Positions 56,652 through 64,000 of a stretch of DNA of 64,000 nucleotides are shown here, in pieces (the stretch's first letter is position 1; each line of letters starts with the position of its first letter). Under the pieces are notes generated by a model. It had not been told where the DNA came from. It ran no database searches and saw only the letters and a list, made by a program, of their open reading frames with translations. The position numbers were made by a program, and so were the translations under genes. Source of the stretch: Nocardia sp. NBC_01730 (GTDB lineage Bacteria > Actinomycetota > Actinomycetes > Mycobacteriales > Mycobacteriaceae); the NCBI RefSeq assembly GCF_035920445.1, contig NZ_CP109162.1, positions 6,014,001-6,078,000 of the forward strand. Reading direction: 5' to 3'.

Positions 56652-57572
56652 GTGGGTAAGAGCAAGCGCAACAGTCCTAAGCCCGGCGGGAACCGGGCCC
56701 AGCGTCTCGCGGAGCGGCGGGCGGCGCTGGAGCAGGCGGCGCAGGCCGTCACGCGTCCGTTCGAGGGCCTGGCCGCGGAGTGTGATCTCGTCGCGCTGCG
56801 CGAGTTCGTTCCGTCGGCGACGGCGCAGCTGACGCTGGCGCCCGAGGTCGCGGCCGAGCGCACGGTCGTGCTCGCCACGGTGCTGCCTGGCGCGGTGGCC
56901 GCGCTGGTCCGGGCCGATGATCAGCCGAGTGGCTACGTCGGTGCGCAGGTGCAGTTCCAGGGTGCCGATCCGGCCGCTGATCTTGCCGCGGCGATCCTGT
57001 GGACGCAGTCGGCCGAGCCCGGCGACTCGCTGACCTCCGTGGAGAGCGTGGCGGGCGGCCCTAGGTTGGCCGACGTGATCGATCCCGGTGTGGCGCTGGA
57101 TCTCACTGTGCACCAGGACTTCGACTGGTGGGTGCCCGAGGGCGTCGATCCCGACCCGCAGGTCGCGGCGACTATAGAGCAGGCCAAGCAGGCGATCATG
57201 CCGTCGGCGAGACTCGGGCTGGACGCGGACGTGATCGGCGCGGCCTGGTGGGTGGACGCGGGCGAGAAGGCCCACATCCGCTGGGTCCGGCCGGAGGAGG
57301 AAGACAATCTGATGCAGGCCCTGGCCCGCCTGCACGCGTCCGGTGGTCTGCACCTCGGTGACGGTTCGCGGTTCGCGGGTTCGTTCCGCACGCACGGCCT
57401 GCTGGTGCCGGTGTTCGACCTGGATCGTGAGCGGCACGCCGACGAGTGGGTGAAGCCGGCCATCGAGTTCGGCGCCCGGCTGGCCGAGGCGTTGGCCACC
57501 GATGTTCCGCTGACGGCCGACGAGCGGCGTTCGCGGGACGGTCTGCGGTCTCGTCAGATCACCCTGCGCTGA
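56652..57572 (+). CDS. DUF5926-family protein
   Basis: A 306-residue soluble protein with a basic N-terminus (MGKSKRNSPKPGGNRAQR) followed by the DUF5926 domain (PFEGLAAECDLVALREFVPS, AAWWVDAGEKAHIRWVRPE, HTHGLLVPVFDLDRERHADEW). The family is found throughout actinobacteria, next to ferritin and GDPD genes, and has no known function. The GTG start has TAGGTT eight bases upstream and no ribosome site, so the transcript may be leaderless. The gene converges on the ferritin gene across a strong hairpin. Confidence 0.88.
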   Translation: MGKSKRNSPKPGGNRAQRLAERRAALEQAAQAVTRPFEGLAAECDLVALREFVPSATAQLTLAPEVAAERTVVLATVLPGAVAALVRADDQPSGYVGAQVQFQGADPAADLAAAILWTQSAEPGDSLTSVESVAGGPRLADVIDPGVALDLTVHQDFDWWVPEGVDPDPQVAATIEQAKQAIMPSARLGLDADVIGAAWWVDAGEKAHIRWVRPEEEDNLMQALARLHASGGLHLGDGSRFAGSFRTHGLLVPVFDLDRERHADEWVKPAIEFGARLAEALATDVPLTADERRSRDGLRSRQITLR

Positions 57573-57702
57573 GCCGGGAGATTGTCGCCGGGAATTTCGT
57601 GGGGTTCTCGATGCCACCGAACGTTGGTGGGAGGTAAGGGCAGTCCTCTGGCGAACCGATTCGGAAAGCGGAGAAGCTTTCAGTAAGGCATTCCTATAAC
57701 AC

Positions 57703-57744
57703 GGTGACAGGCCCAGCTCTTCGCGAGGAGCTGGGCCTGTCACC
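57703..57744. terminator. Bidirectional terminator between DUF5926 and ferritin genes
   Basis: GGTGACAGGCCCAGCTC and GAGCTGGGCCTGTCACC form a perfect 17-bp stem with an 8-base loop, followed by CTTTC. Confidence 0.92.
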
Positions 57745-57758
57745 TTTCGGAAACGCTG

Positions 57759-58307
57759 TCAGACGCTGCCGCCCGCTGTCGAAGGGGCACCGGATGTATC
57801 ACTGGGGCCGCTCATTTCCCTGGCGATGAATTCTTCGAGGTCGAACAGGTTCGACCCCGCGCGATCGGCGATCGTGAGCAGGGTTGTCATATTGGCGACT
57901 TCTTCGACCTGCTCCTTCAGGAACCACTGCATGAACTGCTCGCCGAGGTAGTCGCCCTCTTCCCGGGCTGTGCTCGCCAGCTGGATGATCTGGTCGGTGA
58001 CCGTCTTCTCCTGGGCGAGGGCCAGCGCGATCGGTTCGCGGGCAGTCTCGAAGTGGGATTTGGCGGCGTCGACGCCGGAAAGCTCGATACTGATATCCCG
58101 ATCGAGGAAGTACTGCACGATCATCATCGCGTGGTTGCGTTCTTCGACCGCCTGCGCGTAGAAGCGCTTGGCCAACTGGGGCAGATCCGCGTTATCGAAC
58201 CACACCGCTATCGCAATGTATTGATGTTCGGCATTGAATTCGTGCCGGATCTGGTCGTGCAGCAGGCCATGGAATTTGCTGCGGGGGGATTCCGGATGGC
58301 TGGACAT
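57759..58307 (-). CDS. bfrB: Ferritin BfrB with intact ferroxidase site
   Basis: A 182-residue four-helix-bundle ferritin that oxidises Fe(II) and stores iron in a 24-mer shell. All ferroxidase ligands are visible: Glu in RHEFNAEHQY (helix A), EERNH (helix B, Glu and His), AQEKTVTDQ (helix C Glu) and KEQVEEVAN (helix D). It resembles M. tuberculosis BfrB (Rv3841), which is controlled by IdeR. The start at 58305-58307 gives an N-terminus of the usual length; ATGs at 58331 and 58343 are alternatives. A candidate IdeR box lies at 58360-58378. Confidence 0.93.
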   Translation of the reverse strand: MSSHPESPRSKFHGLLHDQIRHEFNAEHQYIAIAVWFDNADLPQLAKRFYAQAVEERNHAMMIVQYFLDRDISIELSGVDAAKSHFETAREPIALALAQEKTVTDQIIQLASTAREEGDYLGEQFMQWFLKEQVEEVANMTTLLTIADRAGSNLFDLEEFIAREMSGPSDTSGAPSTAGGSV

Positions 58308-58359
58308 AGCAGCGACATTAGCGCTGGTCATGCCGCATGTCATCCAAGTGCAACCTTAT

Positions 58360-58378
58360 TGAGGCTAGTGTTGCCTAA
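58360..58378. promoter_or_regulatory. Candidate IdeR iron box upstream of bfrB
   Basis: TGAGGCTAGTGTTGCCTAA matches the IdeR consensus (TWAGGTWAGSCTWACCTWA) at about 14 of 19 positions. It lies directly before the stop codon of the upstream ferritin gene and about 50 bases before the chosen bfrB start. Its imperfect symmetry makes it a moderate candidate. Confidence 0.55.
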
Positions 58379-58927
58379 TTAATTCTTCGCTGCCCCTGCC
58401 ATTTTCGGCGCCGTGCCGTCGAAAGGTTGCGGTGCCTGAAGCTCGCGGGCGACGAACTCCTCGACGTCGAACAACTGGCCCGCGGCACGATCGATGACAG
58501 TCAGCAGCGTGGTCGTTCTGGCCACGTTCCGCACCTGTTCTTCGAGGAACCACTGGATGAATCGCTCGCCGAGATAGTCACCGGACACACGCGCCGCGCG
58601 GGCCAGGTCGCTGATCTGTGTGCTGCGGGTCTGTTCGAGCTCCAGCAGGAAAGCTATTGCGGCGCGAGGGTCTTCGAAGGTCGAGCAGATCTCGTCCAAC
58701 CCGCCGATCTGCACATAGAAGTCACGGTCGAGCAGGTACTGCACCATCCGCAGGGCGTGCGCGTACTGCTCGCGCGACCGGCCGTAGCCGTGTCCGGCCA
58801 ACTGCGGCAACCGGTTCGAGTCGAAGTACACGGCCGCGGCGAGATACTGCTGGGCGGCGGTGAACCCGTGACGGATCTGTGCGCGCAGCAAGTCGGGGAA
58901 GGACTCAGCGACATCGGTGTCCGGCAT
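58379..58927 (-). CDS. Ferritin paralogue with degenerate ferroxidase site
   Basis: A 182-residue ferritin, the same length as BfrB and collinear with it along the whole chain (for example QIRHGFTAAQQYLAAAVYFD and QWFLEEQVRNVARTTTLL). Three ferroxidase ligands are changed. The helix A Glu is Gly (RHGF instead of RHEF), the helix B Glu is Gln (EQYAH instead of EERNH) and the helix D pair EE is Arg-Asn (EQVRNVA). The helix B His and helix C Glu remain. It should fold and join a ferritin shell but not oxidise iron well. It is first of the two tandem genes and lies 10 bases after the LCP gene's stop. Confidence 0.88.
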   Translation of the reverse strand: MPDTDVAESFPDLLRAQIRHGFTAAQQYLAAAVYFDSNRLPQLAGHGYGRSREQYAHALRMVQYLLDRDFYVQIGGLDEICSTFEDPRAAIAFLLELEQTRSTQISDLARAARVSGDYLGERFIQWFLEEQVRNVARTTTLLTVIDRAAGQLFDVEEFVARELQAPQPFDGTAPKMAGAAKN

Positions 58928-58937
58928 GTCACTGACG

Positions 58938-60323
58938 CTACCTCGTCAGCAGATCCTCGGGGACGGCCTGGTCCTTGGCGAGCGCGTCGAAGAACCGGCT
59001 CGCCTTGTCCTTGTCCCACAGCAGCACGTTGCCGCTATCGGTGTCGGCGAATCCGCCGACCGGCACCGCCGTCGTGACCGTTTCGCCTTTCAGCGCCCAG
59101 CCGAGCCTCGCCAGGTCCCAGATGTGGTCGCCGTCGTCGACCTTCAGCGACTTTGCCGTATCGGTGGCCAGCGGCCAGAGCGTGAACGGGTTGGCCAGGG
59201 TGGCACCGCTGGTCGCCTTCTTCAGGAGGGCGGCCATGAAGATCCGCTGGTTGTTCATCCGGTCCAGGTCGGCGAGGGCGGTGGCGCGGCTGCGCACGAA
59301 GCCCAGTGCCTGGGGTCCGTTCAGCCGCTGGCAGCCCGCCTGCAGGTCGATGCCCGCGAGCGGGTCGTCGATGGGCTTCGGGACGCACACGTCGATGCCG
59401 CCGAGCGTGTCGACCACGCTGGCGAAACCGCCGAAGCCGATCTGCGCGTAATGGTCGACGCGCACGCCGGTGGCGATCTCCACGGTCTGCACGAGCAGCG
59501 CAGGGCCGCCGAGCGCGAACGCGGCGTTGAGCTTGTCCTTGCCCTGGCCGGGGATGCTCACGTAGGAGTCGCGCGGCAGGCTGACCAGGGTGGTCTTACC
59601 TGATTCGGAAACATGCACCAGCATGATCGTGTCGGTGCGCTCCGGCCCGACCTCACCGCCGGTGGCGAGCTCCTGCTCCTGCTCGGGGCTCAGGCCGCCG
59701 CGTCCGTCGGAGCCGACCAGCAGCCAGTTCGTTCCGGGTGTGTTGCCGACTCGGTCGGCGTAGTTCGCCAGGGCGGGGATCCGGTTCAGCGAGCCGTCCA
59801 GCTGGACGACGGCTCCGACCGCCGCGAGCACCAGCACCAGCAGGAACACCAGGAACCAGCGGAAGGGGCGGCGCTTGCGGCGAGGTCGCGGAGCTCTCGG
59901 CGGTCGCTCGCCGCGTGGCGGCGGTGGCGGTGGCGGAGGCGGACCTTCGCGGTACGGCCGAGGCTGCTGTGGCGGTGCGTGTGGCGGTCCTTCGCCGTAC
60001 CGGACCGGGCGCTGCGTGGGGGCGTGCGGTGGGCCTTCGTGGTGCGGGACCGGGCGCTGGGTCGGCGCATGCGTGCGTGCCTGCGAGGGTTTGCGTGGCG
60101 GCATTCGCGGCGGCACCGGCGCCGGCGGGACCTGCGAATAAGCGAGCGGTGGCGGATACGGACCCGATGTGCCGTCGCGGCGCAACACCTGGGTGGGCTC
60201 GATGCGCGGTGGTTGTGGATCACCCGCCGCCGGCGCGCCGCCCCGCGCCGGCGGCACACCGGGCCGGCCGGGCGGCGGCACCCGGCGCATCCGCGCGTTG
60301 CGCTGGGGGTCGTCGCCGTTCAT
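58938..60323 (-). CDS. LytR-CpsA-Psr (LCP) family cell-wall ligase
   Basis: A 461-residue membrane protein. A long proline/arginine-rich cytoplasmic N-terminus (about 165 residues with repeated HAPTQRPVP-type units) is followed by one transmembrane helix (FLVFLLVLVLAAVGAVV) and the extracytoplasmic LCP domain. RTDTIMLVHVSES, SLPRDSYV (catalytic Arg/Asp), GGIDVCVPKPI and FVRSR are the family motifs. LCP proteins join arabinogalactan or other polymers to peptidoglycan using lipid-linked donors. The ATG at 60321-60323 is chosen near a GTCTCAGTG; an earlier start is possible. It precedes the two ferritin genes on the same strand. Confidence 0.9.
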   Translation of the reverse strand: MNGDDPQRNARMRRVPPPGRPGVPPARGGAPAAGDPQPPRIEPTQVLRRDGTSGPYPPPLAYSQVPPAPVPPRMPPRKPSQARTHAPTQRPVPHHEGPPHAPTQRPVRYGEGPPHAPPQQPRPYREGPPPPPPPPPRGERPPRAPRPRRKRRPFRWFLVFLLVLVLAAVGAVVQLDGSLNRIPALANYADRVGNTPGTNWLLVGSDGRGGLSPEQEQELATGGEVGPERTDTIMLVHVSESGKTTLVSLPRDSYVSIPGQGKDKLNAAFALGGPALLVQTVEIATGVRVDHYAQIGFGGFASVVDTLGGIDVCVPKPIDDPLAGIDLQAGCQRLNGPQALGFVRSRATALADLDRMNNQRIFMAALLKKATSGATLANPFTLWPLATDTAKSLKVDDGDHIWDLARLGWALKGETVTTAVPVGGFADTDSGNVLLWDKDKASRFFDALAKDQAVPEDLLTR

Positions 60324-60445
60324 CACTGAGACTCTACTTATCGGGTGGGCTTCGGGTGCCGCGTGTGTCAGCACCGCGGTGAACGCTGTCCTCCGTAATT
60401 CGCGGGGGAAACCCAGCCGTTAGCGCGCCGGAGGGAACAGTTGCG

Positions 60446-61240
60446 TCACGGAAGCCACGAAACATGGCCGCGCAGAACGGTATAGCCGAGGTAGGCGATC
60501 GTGTCGATGGTCGCATGCGCCAGCACCAGCGGCCACAGCCGGTTCGTGCGCTGCCAGTAGCGCCCGAAGACGAATCCCATCACCACGTTCCCGAGCCCGC
60601 CGCCCAGACCCTGGTACAGGTGGTAGCTGCCACGCAGCAGGGCTGAGGCCAGCAACGCGGAGTTCGCCGACCAGCCGAGCTTGCGCAGCCGGGTGATCAG
60701 AAACGCCACCACGACGACCTCCTCGGCCACCGCGTTTGCGCAGGCCGACAGGATCAGCGCGGGCAAACGCCACCAGTAGTCGCCGAGCGAGGCAGGCACG
60801 ATCGTCACGCTGAAGCCCAAGGTGTGCGCGACGAGATAGAGCGCGAGCCCTGGCAACCCGATGATCGCGGCGAGCACCATGCCGGGCAGCACGTCCGCGC
60901 GCCACCGGATCCGGTTCGCCAGGCCGATCAGCCGCGGTCCCATGCCGCCACGCCACAGCAGATACAGGCCGAGCGCCGCCCACCCGGCCAGGCGCAGCAC
61001 ACTGAGCAGCTGGAAGAGCAGATCGATCGTGGATTGGGTGGATCGCGACGGATTCAGCGCGACGGTCCGTTCGCGGACGCCGCCTGGTGCGAGCGCACTG
61101 TCCACCAGTGAGAGGGCCGCATTCAGCCCACTCAGGCCGAATGTGACGAGCAACACCACGAGGATCTCGAGTTTGATCCCGAGCCGCTCCCGAGCCGTCG
61201 GCTCGGCCTCGTCCCACTCGGCACCGGACTTCGCACGCAT
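60446..61240 (-). CDS. CPBP-family intramembrane metalloprotease
   Basis: A 264-residue protein of about eight transmembrane helices with the CAAX/CPBP motifs: AVAEEVVVVAFLITRL (motif 1, EE), LRGSYHLYQG (motif 2 His) and VLAHATIDTIAYLGY (motif 4 His/Asp). Such proteases process small peptides or membrane proteins; the substrate is unknown. The ATG at 61238-61240 starts MRAKSGAEWDEAEPTARER. It lies 122 bases upstream of the LCP gene on the same strand and may be transcribed with it. Confidence 0.85.
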   Translation of the reverse strand: MRAKSGAEWDEAEPTARERLGIKLEILVVLLVTFGLSGLNAALSLVDSALAPGGVRERTVALNPSRSTQSTIDLLFQLLSVLRLAGWAALGLYLLWRGGMGPRLIGLANRIRWRADVLPGMVLAAIIGLPGLALYLVAHTLGFSVTIVPASLGDYWWRLPALILSACANAVAEEVVVVAFLITRLRKLGWSANSALLASALLRGSYHLYQGLGGGLGNVVMGFVFGRYWQRTNRLWPLVLAHATIDTIAYLGYTVLRGHVSWLP

Positions 61241-61403
61241 GGGTCGAATCTATTGCGCGCGGACCGCGGGGTGCGCGGCGCGTCAGTGTCGGACTTCCTC
61301 GGATCGGGATCGATGCGACCGCGAACCCGGATCCCGAGGGGCTGGTCGACGAAACCGCGGCCATGGTCGGGAGCTGGTTGCGGCCGGCTCCGTGAACCGC
61401 GAA

Positions 61404-62171
61404 TCAGATGCGGCGAAGGCCGTTGAGGAACGGGCAGCCGGCCAGGGTCCGCACGGCACGGCTGAGCGCCTCGATATCGTCGGCCGGTGCGCTGAACGGC
61501 AGGCGGAAGTCGTGGTCGCCGTCGAGTCCTTCGACGCGCAGGGTGAGGCCGTAGCGGTCGATGGCCAGCGGGTGCACGATGCCGCGCTGAAGGCTGGGCG
61601 GCAGGTGCCGGGCCAGCTGGGCGAGGACGTCGGCGTGGTCGGCGTCCATATGCTGCAGCCAGGCGGATTCCATGGCGCAGAACGGATCCGGTTGGGCCAG
61701 CCGTAGCTCGTCGCTGCTCACCGATTCCGCACCGGTCGAGTCGGCCACCACCGCGGAGCCGATTACCAGCCGCAGCAGGGTCGCGCCGTGGCCGATGTCG
61801 AGCAGGCCGGGATGCGGGTTCTCCTTGGCCACTTCGCCGGCCAAGGCGCGTTGCGCCCGGGCGGGTACCGCGCGTATCCAGCCGCGCAACCAGACCAGTG
61901 CGCGCACCGGTTCGCGTAGCGGCAGCGGTGCGTGGTCGGTCAGCTCGAGCACCGCGGGCGCTCCGCTGTCGCCCGAATTGCTCGCCAGAAACGCCGCGAC
62001 CGAGGTGGTCGGCACCGCGATCACCGTGTCACCGCACTGACGCACGTGGTGCACCGAGGTCGGCGTCGTGTCGATGCCCGGCATGGCCAACACCGCCTGC
62101 TCGGCATGCGCGCATGCGCTGCGTACCCGTTCGGCGGTGGAAGGTGCGACGGTCGGGGTCGGACGCGGCAT
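61404..62171 (-). CDS. DUF2470-domain protein (Rv3839-like)
   Basis: A 255-residue protein with a C-terminal DUF2470 domain of about 80 residues (ESAWLQHMDADHADVLAQLA ... IDRYGLTLRVEGLDG). This domain occurs in haem-binding and haem-degrading proteins of the pyridoxamine-oxidase split-barrel type. The N-terminal half looks like an incomplete split barrel. It matches Rv3839, which in M. tuberculosis is iron-regulated. A strong IdeR box lies 31 bases upstream of the start. Divergent from the 62336 gene. Confidence 0.85.
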   Translation of the reverse strand: MPRPTPTVAPSTAERVRSACAHAEQAVLAMPGIDTTPTSVHHVRQCGDTVIAVPTTSVAAFLASNSGDSGAPAVLELTDHAPLPLREPVRALVWLRGWIRAVPARAQRALAGEVAKENPHPGLLDIGHGATLLRLVIGSAVVADSTGAESVSSDELRLAQPDPFCAMESAWLQHMDADHADVLAQLARHLPPSLQRGIVHPLAIDRYGLTLRVEGLDGDHDFRLPFSAPADDIEALSRAVRTLAGCPFLNGLRRI

Positions 62172-62202
62172 ACAAACCTCCGGTAGTCGGGCGCCAGAAT
62201 GA

Positions 62203-62221
62203 TTAGGTTACCCTAAGCTAA
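62203..62221. promoter_or_regulatory. IdeR iron box
   Basis: TTAGGTTACCCTAAGCTAA fits the IdeR consensus at 17 of 19 positions and lies 31 bases upstream of the DUF2470 start. It is the best iron box in the window and predicts repression under iron-rich conditions. Confidence 0.85.
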
Positions 62222-62335
62222 GTGAGTGGGGTGGGATTTAGCAAGCGCTCCGATCGACCTGATCGGAGCGAGATTCCGCAGGCCCCGCGAATCGCCTGCG
62301 TTCGAGCCGCCTCGACGGGTTGTTACCGTGAAGAC

Positions 62336-62752
62336 GTGGCAGAGCGGACGGAAGCGGCCGGGGAACCGGTGCTGGTGACGTTGTCGGCGCCCGCCCGGCG
62401 CAGTCTGGTCGACGATTTGGTGCGCGGTGTCGGCGCAGGCGCGGCCGCGCCGATCCTCAGGCTGGATGCGCCGGACGCGGAGATCGCCGATTTCCTCGCA
62501 GGTGTGGCGCACGCCGACAGCGGTTTCGTAGCACGCACTTCGTCCGGCGAACGAGCGCTGGCCATTGTCGCCGCTACGGCCGCAGCGTTGTGCGGCGACG
62601 ACATCCGTGCCGCACTGAGTAACCCCGACGTCGCATTCCTCACCGCGCTGAAACCGCCCGCGGTCGAGGCCGTCCGATCGGTCCTGCTCGCGATCGAAAC
62701 CGAGGCCGCCGACCAGGTCACCAGTGCGCTGAGTGTGTTGACCGGCAGCTGA
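62336..62752 (+). CDS. Hypothetical helical protein upstream of pheA
   Basis: A 138-residue soluble protein, alanine- and valine-rich and mainly helical (SAPARRSLVDDLVRGVGAGAAA, EAVRSVLLAIETEAADQV). No recognised domain. The GTG at 62336-62338 has a TTACCGT six bases upstream, which would fit a leaderless transcript. It lies 94 bases before pheA in the same direction. Confidence 0.55.
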   Translation: MAERTEAAGEPVLVTLSAPARRSLVDDLVRGVGAGAAAPILRLDAPDAEIADFLAGVAHADSGFVARTSSGERALAIVAATAAALCGDDIRAALSNPDVAFLTALKPPAVEAVRSVLLAIETEAADQVTSALSVLTGS

Positions 62753-62846
62753 GCCGCACACTTACGGCCGCCGTACACCCGTCGCGTGTGGCATGCTCGG
62801 CGCAATACGCGAAGGGCCGGGCGAACACGCAAGTACTGTCGTAACC

Positions 62847-63761
62847 GTGCCGCGAATCGCGTACTTCGGGCCGTCCGGAACCTTCACCGAGATGGCCCTC
62901 GCCGAACTCGAATCCTCGGGGGCCTTCTACGGGCCCGTCGAGCGGGTCGCCGCGCCCAGCCAAGGCGCCGCGCTGGACCTGATCCGCTCCGGCGACGTCG
63001 AGGGGGCGGTGGTGCCTATCGAGAGCTCGGTCGAGGGCTCGATCTCGGCGACGCTCGACTCCCTGGCGATCGGCCCGCGCCTGCAGATCATCGCCGAAAC
63101 CGAGCTCGAGGTGAGTTTCACGATCCTCGGCAAGCCGGGGACGACCAAGCAGGACGTGCGCACGCTCGCCGCGTATCCCGTTGCCGCCGCCCAGGTGCGG
63201 TTGTGGGTTTCACGGCACCTGCCGCACGCCCGGTTGTACACGTCGGCGTCCAATGCCGCAGCCGCGGAAGACGTAGTGGCGGGCAATGCGGATGCCGCCG
63301 TCTCGACGGCGTTGGCGGGGGAACGGCTCGGGCTGGTCGCGCTGGCCTCCGGTGTCGCCGACCACGAGCAGGCGATCACACGTTTCGTGCTGTGCACCCG
63401 ACCCAGGGTGGCGCCGCCCGCCACCGGAACGGACCGCACCTCGATCGTGCTCGAGCTGCCGAACGAGTCCGGTTCGCTGATGCGCGCGTTCGCCGAGTTC
63501 GCCACGCGCGGTATCGATCTGACCAGGATCGAGTCCCGTCCGACCCGAACCGGCATGGGCACGTACCGTTTCTATCTCGACTGCGTCGGGCATATCGACG
63601 ACACGGCGGTGGCCGAGGCGCTGAAGGCGTTGCACCGCACCGCACGGATCCGCTTTCTCGGATCCTGGGCGGCGACCTCGGCGACCGGCACGCCGCCGCC
63701 ATCGGACGAAACGGCGGCGGAGTGGTTGGTTCAGCTGAGAAAGGGGGTGGCGGACCTGTGA
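62847..63761 (+). CDS. pheA: Prephenate dehydratase
   Basis: A 304-residue enzyme that turns prephenate into phenylpyruvate for phenylalanine synthesis. The catalytic domain starts PRIAYFGPSGTFTEMAL and contains VPIESSVEGSISATLD and DRTSIVLELPNESGSL at the junction to the C-terminal ACT domain (GSLMRAFAEFATRGIDLTRIESRP), which binds Phe for feedback inhibition. The GTG at 62847-62849 has TACTGT seven bases upstream and no ribosome site, so it is probably leaderless. It overlaps the phosphoglycerate-mutase gene (GTGA), as in M. tuberculosis (Rv3838c-Rv3837c). Confidence 0.95.
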   Translation: MPRIAYFGPSGTFTEMALAELESSGAFYGPVERVAAPSQGAALDLIRSGDVEGAVVPIESSVEGSISATLDSLAIGPRLQIIAETELEVSFTILGKPGTTKQDVRTLAAYPVAAAQVRLWVSRHLPHARLYTSASNAAAAEDVVAGNADAAVSTALAGERLGLVALASGVADHEQAITRFVLCTRPRVAPPATGTDRTSIVLELPNESGSLMRAFAEFATRGIDLTRIESRPTRTGMGTYRFYLDCVGHIDDTAVAEALKALHRTARIRFLGSWAATSATGTPPPSDETAAEWLVQLRKGVADL

Positions 63762-64000
63762 GTGGAAGGTTGATCCTGGTCCGGCACGGAGAGACCGAAG
63801 GGAACGTCGCCAAGCTGCTCGACACCAGGGTGCCGGGCTTCCCGCTCACCGAACGCGGTGCCGCACAGGCGAAGACGTTCGGCGAGGGGCTGCTCGATCC
63901 GCCGAAAGTTCTGCTCAGCTCGGCGGCGCTGCGTGCACGGCAGACGGCGAACTACATCGAGGCGGCCACCGGTGTGACCGCCACCGTGCTCGATGGTCTG
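63758..64000 (+). CDS. Histidine phosphatase / phosphoglycerate mutase family protein, N-terminal part
   Basis: Only the first 81 codons are inside the window. They show LILVRHGETEGNVAK (phosphohistidine), LDTRVPGFPLTERGAAQAK and VLLSSAALRARQTANY, the branch-1 histidine phosphatase signature. It matches M. tuberculosis Rv3837c, a phosphoglycerate-mutase-like enzyme that lies next to pheA. The GTG start overlaps the pheA stop. The rest of the gene lies outside. Confidence 0.9.
   Translation, partial: MSGRLILVRHGETEGNVAKLLDTRVPGFPLTERGAAQAKTFGEGLLDPPKVLLSSAALRARQTANYIEAATGVTATVLDGL

Overview
The window is high-GC actinobacterial chromosome, most likely from Nocardia or a close relative in the Mycobacteriales. 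The evidence is the mycobacterial cell-division signalling order pbpA-rodA-pstP-fhaB-fhaA followed by a tRNA-Leu gene, a LysX-type lysyl-tRNA synthetase fused to an MprF-like membrane part, a cutinase, IdeR-type iron boxes, paired DUF5313 proteins, frequent GTG starts and several apparently leaderless promoters. The species itself cannot be read from the sequence.

Layout. 1-5.6 kb: penicillin-binding protein start, RodA, the PP2C phosphatase PstP and two FHA proteins, all on the minus strand as one operon, then tRNA-Leu(CAG). 5.7-11.9 kb: a mixed region with a broken NADP-dependent reductase, a DUF2235 hydrolase, a short-chain dehydrogenase under a KstR-like palindrome, a methyltransferase and a 1.5-kb stretch without a convincing gene. 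11.9-18.3 kb: the conserved SpoIIM/RDD/DUF58/MoxR/DUF4129-DUF4350/membrane-protein cluster. 18.3-30.9 kb: a TetR relic, a DUF4407 protein, secreted chorismate mutase, glutamate synthase gltBD, a cutinase, a small LPSTG-ending secreted protein, a histidine phosphatase and a Uma2 nuclease. 30.9-38.3 kb: an IS200 transposase relic, lysX, a large palindromic element, an S4 protein, RraA, two DUF5313 proteins and an SRPBCC protein. 38.3-45.5 kb: a CopD/CopC/YcnI copper cluster, a TM0106-type RecB nuclease and HtpG. 45.8-53.6 kb: methyltransferase, dehydrogenase/TetR pair, MarR/membrane-protein pair, a GDT1-type manganese transporter behind a yybP-ykoY riboswitch, superoxide dismutase and MsrA. 53.6-64 kb: rhodanese, DUF4328, GDPD, the second copy of the palindromic element, DUF5926, two tandem ferritins, an LCP protein, CPBP protease, DUF2470 protein, pheA and a phosphoglycerate-mutase start. 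The last block matches the gene content of the M. tuberculosis Rv3837-Rv3843 neighbourhood.

How the parts fit. The left end controls peptidoglycan synthesis through Ser/Thr phosphorylation: PstP removes phosphates and the FHA proteins read them. The right half is rich in metal and redox functions: Mn-riboswitch-controlled export, an SOD with the Mn-type active-site glutamine, MsrA, two ferritins with a candidate IdeR box between them, and a strong IdeR box upstream of the DUF2470 gene. One of the two ferritins has lost most of its ferroxidase ligands. A nearly identical palindromic element of about 180 bp occurs in opposite orientation at 35.1 and 56.5 kb.
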